From: Streptomyces glaucescens
Lineage (GTDB): Bacteria > Actinomycetota > Actinomycetes > Streptomycetales > Streptomycetaceae
DNA length: 64,000 bases
Reading direction: 5' to 3'
Assembly (NCBI RefSeq): GCF_000761215.1
Contig: NZ_CP009438.1
Location: 1,582,501 to 1,646,500, forward strand
The notes under the pieces are model-generated. The model was not told the DNA's origin. It made no database searches and worked only from the letters and a program-made list of their open reading frames with translations. The translations under genes were made by a program, and so were the position numbers. Shown here in pieces: positions 59,490 to 64,000 of the stretch (its first letter is position 1; each line of letters opens with the position of its first letter).

Positions 59490-62400
59490 TCAGACCGTCA
59501 CCGGGGCGACCCGGCCGCCCGGCTGCCGGAACCGGCTCTCCAGTTCCGTGTCCTCCACGGCCGTCACGTCCTCCAGGACGACGAGCACCCGGCCGTCGGG
59601 GTCGGTGGCGGTCACCGTGCAGGTGACGCCGGTCCGGCCGGGCCGGACGTCCTCGACGGCGATGAGGAAGTCGGCGTCGGAGGGCAGCGGGGCGTACAGC
59701 CGCACCCGGCCGATCTCCATGGGCAGGCAGGCCCGCCCGCGCTGTTCGCGCACCCACACCAGGACCGCCTGGAGCAGCAGGTCGGCGAGGGCGGGGCGGT
59801 GCAGCCGGGTGCCGGGCGCCCCGGGCGCGGGCCGCTGGTCGGTGAGCCGGGCGCGGACCAGCAGCCGTCGCTCGTCGGCGGCGAGGACCGTGCGCAGGCC
59901 GCGCAGCGACGGGCCGTGGAAGAGGGTGCCGTCGCCGTACAGGCGGGTGGCGTCCCGGCCGGGTGCGGCGGTGCGGGCGAGCGCGGCGAGGTCGGTGCGG
60001 CCGGCCGGGGCGGTGATGTCGGCGGTGCCGAGCCGCACGCTGTAGGCGGGCCGGCCGCGGCCGGTGGCGTCGACGGAGGAGGCGAGCACGTCGGTCTCGG
60101 TGCCGTCGCCGGCGGCCGGTTCCACGGACAGGCGCAGGTGGTGCGGCGGCTGGGTGTCCGGCTCGTCCCAGGAGACGCCCTTGAACACCTTGAAGCCGCT
60201 CGCCGAGGTGACGGTGCGCCCGGTGGCCGCCTCCACGGCGCCCGCGAGCAGGCCGAGCGCCGCGGTGGCGGGCAGCACCCGCCGGTCGCCGAGGGTGTGG
60301 TCGGCGAGCAGCGGCCCGTCGGCCAGGTCGGCGAGCGGGCGGTCCACCACCAGCGGCCCGCCGGTGCGGGGCCGGGGCGGGGCGGACAGCGGGGTGAGCG
60401 GTCCGGCGACGACGACCGTGTCGTGGGCGTGCGGCGCCGTGAACTGCTCGGCGAACAGCCCGGCCCCGGTCGCGGCCGGCACCAGGGCGACGCCGCGCGA
60501 GGCGAACACCTCCCGCAGGTCGTCGGTGACCATCCCGCCGTCCCAGGCGCCCCAGTTCACGGCGGTCACGCGGGCGGAGGGCAGTTCCCGCTTCAGCCGG
60601 GCGGCGATCCGGTTCAGCGCCTCGTTGGCCATCGCGTAGTCGGACTGCCCCCGGTTGCCGAAGAAGCCGGCCACGGACGAGAACAGCACCAGGTGCCGCA
60701 GGTCGGCGACGCCGCGCAGCACGTCCAGGACGTTGCCGAGGCCGAGCAGCTTGGTGGCCAGCACCCGGCGGATCTCCTCCGGGGTCTTCTGCGCGATCAG
60801 CCGGTCGGCGAGCACGCCCGCCCCGTGCACGACGCCGGTGACGCGACCGGCGTACGGCGTCAGTTCCCGGCGTACGGCCGCGGCGTCGGTGATGTCCACG
60901 CTCAGGTACTCCACGCGGGCCCCGGCGGCGGTCAGCCGGCCGAGGTTCGCGGTGATCTCCCGGCCCGCGGTGATCTCCCGGTACGTCGCCTCCACCTCGC
61001 GGGGCAGCGGTCTGCGTCCGCCCTCCGCCATCCGCCGGGCGATCAGCCCGCGCAGCGCGGGCCCTTCCTGCCCGGCGGCCCACTCCGGTTCGGGTGCGGG
61101 CCGGCTGCGGCCGAGCAGCAGCAGGCCGACGGGACGGGTGGAGACCAGCGCGTGCAGGCAGTCCGCGGTGATGCCCCGGGCGCCGCCGGTGACGACGAGG
61201 AGGTCACCGGTGGTGAGTTCCGGCACGGCGGTGGCGCGGGGCGGCGCCGGTTCGGCGGAGGGGGCGATCGTGCGGCGGCCCGAGGGGTCGTGCGCCACGT
61301 CGGCGGGCGTGGGCGACAGGTCGGCGATCTCTTCGAGGAAGCGCGCGCCGGCGGTGGTCGGGGCCAGGTCGGGGGCGAAGTCGACGGTACGGGTGAACAG
61401 TTCCGGTGCCTCGACGGCGAGCGTCTTCACCAGTCCGCCGATCCCGCCGAGCAGCGGGGAGCCGTCCCCGCCGCCCCGCAGTCCGCCGGCGCCGTCGAGC
61501 CGGGTGACGGCGACGAACGCGGCCCGGCCGCCCTGCCGGGCCGCCGAGCCGAGCGCGGGCAGGGCGTGCTTGGCCACCAGCAGGCCGTGCTCCAGGCGGC
61601 GTGCCCCCTCGGTCCACTCGGGTCCGGCGGCGGCCGCCATCTGGACGACCAGATCGGCCCGCCCGCTCACCAGCGCCCCGGCCAGCTCGGTCTCCTCCCA
61701 GCTCCCGAGTTGCCGCACGGCGTCGGCCTCCGGCACGACCGGGTCGCTGCCCGGCAGCGCGACGACCTCCACCCGCCAGCCGTCGCCGCGCAACGCCCCG
61801 GCGAGCGCGCGGGTGAGGATGGAGCCGTCGTGCACGAGGACCGCGGTACGGGCGTCGGCGTAGGCACCGACGAGGGTGTGCGGCGGGGGCAGTTCCACCG
61901 TCTCGGCGTAGGTGCGGCCGATGCCGGGGGCGGCGGGGTAGGCGACGGTGAGGGGTGCGGGGGCCGCCGCCGTCCCGGCGGTGACGGTCACGGACGAGGC
62001 CAGGAAGCCGGCGATGTCCTCCAGCGTGCGCAACTCGGCGACAACCTCCGGATCCACGTCCTCCGACACCGGATACGCCTCCTGCAACGCACCCAGAATC
62101 TGCACCCGCTTGATCGAATCAATCCCCAGATCGGCCTCGACGTCCATACCCGGCTCCAGCATCTCCACCGGATAACCCGTCTTCTCCGCCACCGCCGCCA
62201 GCAACGCCTCCAACACCCCGGAAACCGCAACAGCAGGAGCCGCTACTCCAGGCTCCGGCTCGGGCTGGGGCTCGGCCTTCGAAGCCACCGCCGTCCCGGC
62301 GGTGACGGTCACGGACGAAGCCAGGAAGCCGGCGATGTCCTCCAGCGTGCGCAACTCGGCGACAACCTCCGGATCCACGTCCTCCGACACCGGATACGCC

Positions 62401-64000
62401 TCCTGCAACGCACCCAGAATCTGCACCCGCTTGATCGAATCAATGCCCAGGTCGGCCTCGACGTCCATACCCGGCTCCAGCATCTCCACCGGATAACCCG
62501 TCTTCTCCGCCACCGCCGCCAGCAACGCCTCCAACACCCCGGAAACGGCAACAGCAGGAGCCGCTACTCCAGGCTCGGGCTCGGGCTGGGGCTCGGCCTC
62601 CGGAGCCACCGCCGTCCCGGCGGTGACGGTCACGGACGAAGCCAGGAAGCCGGCGATGTCCTCCAGCGTGCGCAACTCGGCCACGACCTCCGGATCCACG
62701 TCCTCCGACACCGGATACGCCTCCTGCAACGCACCCAGAATCTGCACCCGCTTGATCGAATCGATCCCCAGGTCGGCCTCGACGTCCATACCCGGCTCCA
62801 GCATCTCCACCGGATAACCCGTCTTCTCCGCCACCGCCGCCAGCAACGCCTCCAACACCCCGGAAACGGCAACAGCAGGAGCCGCAACTTCAGGCTCGGG
62901 CTCGGGCACCACCAGCGTCACCGGCTCGGGCTCGGGCGCCACCAGCGTCTCGGGCTCGTGGTCCGGCGCCGTCACGGGCTGCGGCTGCGGCTCCGGCTCG
63001 ATTCCGGGCTCCGCGGCCGGCTCCCCCTCCCCCCGCAGCGCGTCCAGCAGCAGACGGGTGGACCGGTCGTGGGCCGCGCCGATGGCGGCGCCGTGTTCGC
63101 GGATGAGCCGTACGGCGGCTTCCGTGTCGGGGTGGGCGCCCGCCCGTACGGAGTCCTCCAGGGCGCGGACGGAGGCGTGGACGGTGTCGGCGTGGGCGGT
63201 GAGGATCTCCGCCTGGAGGGCGAGGCCCTCGCGGAGCACGGTTTCGAGGCCGGTCCCGGCCCCGCTCTCCTGCCCCGGGGGTGCCGAGACGGGCGTCAGG
63301 GGCCGCGCCAGGGCGTCGCGGTAGGCCGTACGGCGCTCTTGGGTCACGTAGTTGACGCCGCGCAGCGGGATGCTCATGCCCTTGCGGACGGGCTCGGCCG
63401 GGACGGGGGCGACGTGGTCGTCGAGGCCGGTGAGGGGCAGCCCGAGGACGGCGAGTTCGAGGGCGGCGCGCTTGATCGCGAGTTCACCGTCCTTGGCCGG
63501 GCCGCCGTCCACGGCGAGGGTGACGACGTCGGTGCGGCCTTCGAGGATGCGGTCGACGAGGTCGGTGAGGACGCGCCTGGGGCCGAACTCGACGAAGACG
63601 CGGAAGCCGTCGGCGTACATGCGCTCGATGCCCGCGACGAAGTCGACCGGGTGCAGGAGCTGGTCGACGAGGGTGCGCCGGTTGGCGGCGGCGTCGGTGC
63701 CGTAGGAGGAGCCGGGCGCGTTGGCGTACACCGGGATGGCGGGGGCGCCGAGCGCCGTGCGCTCCACGGCCTCGCGGAAGGCGTCGGCGGCGTGGGCGAC
63801 GAACCCGGTGTGGAAGGCGGCGGACACGGGCAGCCGCTTGGCGCCGATCCGGCGGCCGGAGGCGTCGGCGACCAGCCGCTCGATCTCCTCGGTGGGGCCG
63901 CCGACGACGATCTGGCCGGGGGCGTTGATGTTGCAGATGGCGACGTTGCGGTAGGTCGCGACCAGGCCCTGCACCTCGGTGAGGCTCGCCCGGATGGCGG
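59490..64000 (-). CDS. PfaA-like PUFA-type polyketide synthase (3' part; N-terminal KS outside window)
   Basis: The frame runs off the right edge; the KS is not visible. Visible N to C: the C-terminal half of an AT (NINAPGQIVVGGPTEEIERL, the AT-type His in VSAAFHTGFVAH, FVEFGPRRVLTDLV); a Pro/Glu linker; three ACPs in tandem, each with GIDSIKRVQILGAL and phosphopantetheine Ser codons at 62757-62759, 62436-62438 and 62115-62117; a KR with LLVVTGGARGITADCLHALV and FSSVAGFFGNRGQSDYAMAN; and a PKS-type DH with LLADHTLGDRRVLPATAA. This AT-ACPn-KR-DH order defines PfaA. The stop lies 20 nt before the PfaC-like start, so the synthase genes are co-transcribed. Confidence 0.95.
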   Translation of the reverse strand, partial: AIRASLTEVQGLVATYRNVAICNINAPGQIVVGGPTEEIERLVADASGRRIGAKRLPVSAAFHTGFVAHAADAFREAVERTALGAPAIPVYANAPGSSYGTDAAANRRTLVDQLLHPVDFVAGIERMYADGFRVFVEFGPRRVLTDLVDRILEGRTDVVTLAVDGGPAKDGELAIKRAALELAVLGLPLTGLDDHVAPVPAEPVRKGMSIPLRGVNYVTQERRTAYRDALARPLTPVSAPPGQESGAGTGLETVLREGLALQAEILTAHADTVHASVRALEDSVRAGAHPDTEAAVRLIREHGAAIGAAHDRSTRLLLDALRGEGEPAAEPGIEPEPQPQPVTAPDHEPETLVAPEPEPVTLVVPEPEPEVAAPAVAVSGVLEALLAAVAEKTGYPVEMLEPGMDVEADLGIDSIKRVQILGALQEAYPVSEDVDPEVVAELRTLEDIAGFLASSVTVTAGTAVAPEAEPQPEPEPGVAAPAVAVSGVLEALLAAVAEKTGYPVEMLEPGMDVEADLGIDSIKRVQILGALQEAYPVSEDVDPEVVAELRTLEDIAGFLASSVTVTAGTAVASKAEPQPEPEPGVAAPAVAVSGVLEALLAAVAEKTGYPVEMLEPGMDVEADLGIDSIKRVQILGALQEAYPVSEDVDPEVVAELRTLEDIAGFLASSVTVTAGTAAAPAPLTVAYPAAPGIGRTYAETVELPPPHTLVGAYADARTAVLVHDGSILTRALAGALRGDGWRVEVVALPGSDPVVPEADAVRQLGSWEETELAGALVSGRADLVVQMAAAAGPEWTEGARRLEHGLLVAKHALPALGSAARQGGRAAFVAVTRLDGAGGLRGGGDGSPLLGGIGGLVKTLAVEAPELFTRTVDFAPDLAPTTAGARFLEEIADLSPTPADVAHDPSGRRTIAPSAEPAPPRATAVPELTTGDLLVVTGGARGITADCLHALVSTRPVGLLLLGRSRPAPEPEWAAGQEGPALRGLIARRMAEGGRRPLPREVEATYREITAGREITANLGRLTAAGARVEYLSVDITDAAAVRRELTPYAGRVTGVVHGAGVLADRLIAQKTPEEIRRVLATKLLGLGNVLDVLRGVADLRHLVLFSSVAGFFGNRGQSDYAMANEALNRIAARLKRELPSARVTAVNWGAWDGGMVTDDLREVFASRGVALVPAATGAGLFAEQFTAPHAHDTVVVAGPLTPLSAPPRPRTGGPLVVDRPLADLADGPLLADHTLGDRRVLPATAALGLLAGAVEAATGRTVTSASGFKVFKGVSWDEPDTQPPHHLRLSVEPAAGDGTETDVLASSVDATGRGRPAYSVRLGTADITAPAGRTDLAALARTAAPGRDATRLYGDGTLFHGPSLRGLRTVLAADERRLLVRARLTDQRPAPGAPGTRLHRPALADLLLQAVLVWVREQRGRACLPMEIGRVRLYAPLPSDADFLIAVEDVRPGRTGVTCTVTATDPDGRVLVVLEDVTAVEDTELESRFRQPGGRVAPVTV
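61981..62890. repeat. Three tandem near-identical ACP-coding repeats, 321-bp period
   Basis: Units start at 61981, 62302 and 62623 (107 codons each, the third shorter). They differ at only a few positions, and share codons such as AAC, AAT and GAT that are less GC-rich than the flanking synthase. This indicates recent duplication or gene conversion of the ACP module. Confidence 0.92.

Noticed and set aside
49789..64000. Modular type I PKS or mycolic-acid-type Pks13 system
   Set aside because: The KS-CLF pair, FabA-like double hot-dogs, tandem ACPs and PfaD partner are specific to PUFA-type iterative synthases.

Overview
The window is very GC-rich, with dense, overlapping genes, strongly biased third codon positions and regulator and transporter types typical of Streptomyces or a close actinomycete. 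I identify no rRNA, tRNA, CRISPR array or phage, and no mobile element with visible ends.

Left part (1-12.5 kb). The 3' end of a glycogen debranching gene (glgX-type) is followed with almost no gap by a large AGE-family epimerase carrying a STAS-like tail, and by an IS701-like protein whose third catalytic acidic residue appears lost. Next comes an Opp/Dpp-type importer: a lipoprotein binding protein on the minus strand, then two permeases and a double ATPase on the plus strand. Directly after it lies a 49-codon gene for a short membrane-anchored peptide, transcribed away from a XRE-TPR regulator. Two nearly identical 19-bp elements (TGAC-N7-GTCATGCG) sit in the space between peptide and regulator genes. 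Peptide, oligopeptide importer and cytosolic TPR receptor together look like an RRNPP-style peptide-signalling circuit. This is the first of two strong candidates for an undescribed system.

Middle part (12.5-31.9 kb). A long minus-strand run, perhaps one operon from the SDR at 28.5 kb to a maltokinase-like gene at 12.6 kb, encodes two benzoylformate-decarboxylase-like ThDP enzymes, two DJ-1/PfpI proteins, a BBE-type flavoenzyme, two MFS transporters and several small dimeric-barrel or NTF2-fold proteins (ABM, EthD, muconolactone-isomerase-like, two SnoaL-like). It also holds a cupin, an F420H2:NADP-reductase-like protein and an ankyrin protein. It looks like an uncharacterised aromatic or oxo-acid pathway. 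An F420/LLM oxidoreductase preceded by a 26-codon ORF, a LysR regulator and a LuxR-type regulator follow.

Right part (32-64 kb, all minus strand, cut off at the window edge). This is a biosynthetic cluster built on a PUFA-synthase-type iterative PKS: PfaA-like (AT-3xACP-KR-DH visible), PfaC-like (KS-CLF-AT-four hot-dog folds) and PfaD-like. With it are an Sfp-type phosphopantetheinyl transferase, two acyl-CoA dehydrogenases, an ECF-like sigma factor, an aldehyde dehydrogenase, a DUF4188 protein and a complete AccDA/AccB/AccC acetyl-CoA carboxylase. A seven-gene overlapping operon follows: both glutamate-mutase subunits, an amino-acid-binding protein without signal peptide, an EamA transporter, aspartate-semialdehyde dehydrogenase, aspartokinase and a clavaminate-synthase-like oxygenase. 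The simplest reading is that the cluster couples a 3-methylaspartate-derived amino acid to a PUFA-type acyl chain; the product is unknown to me.
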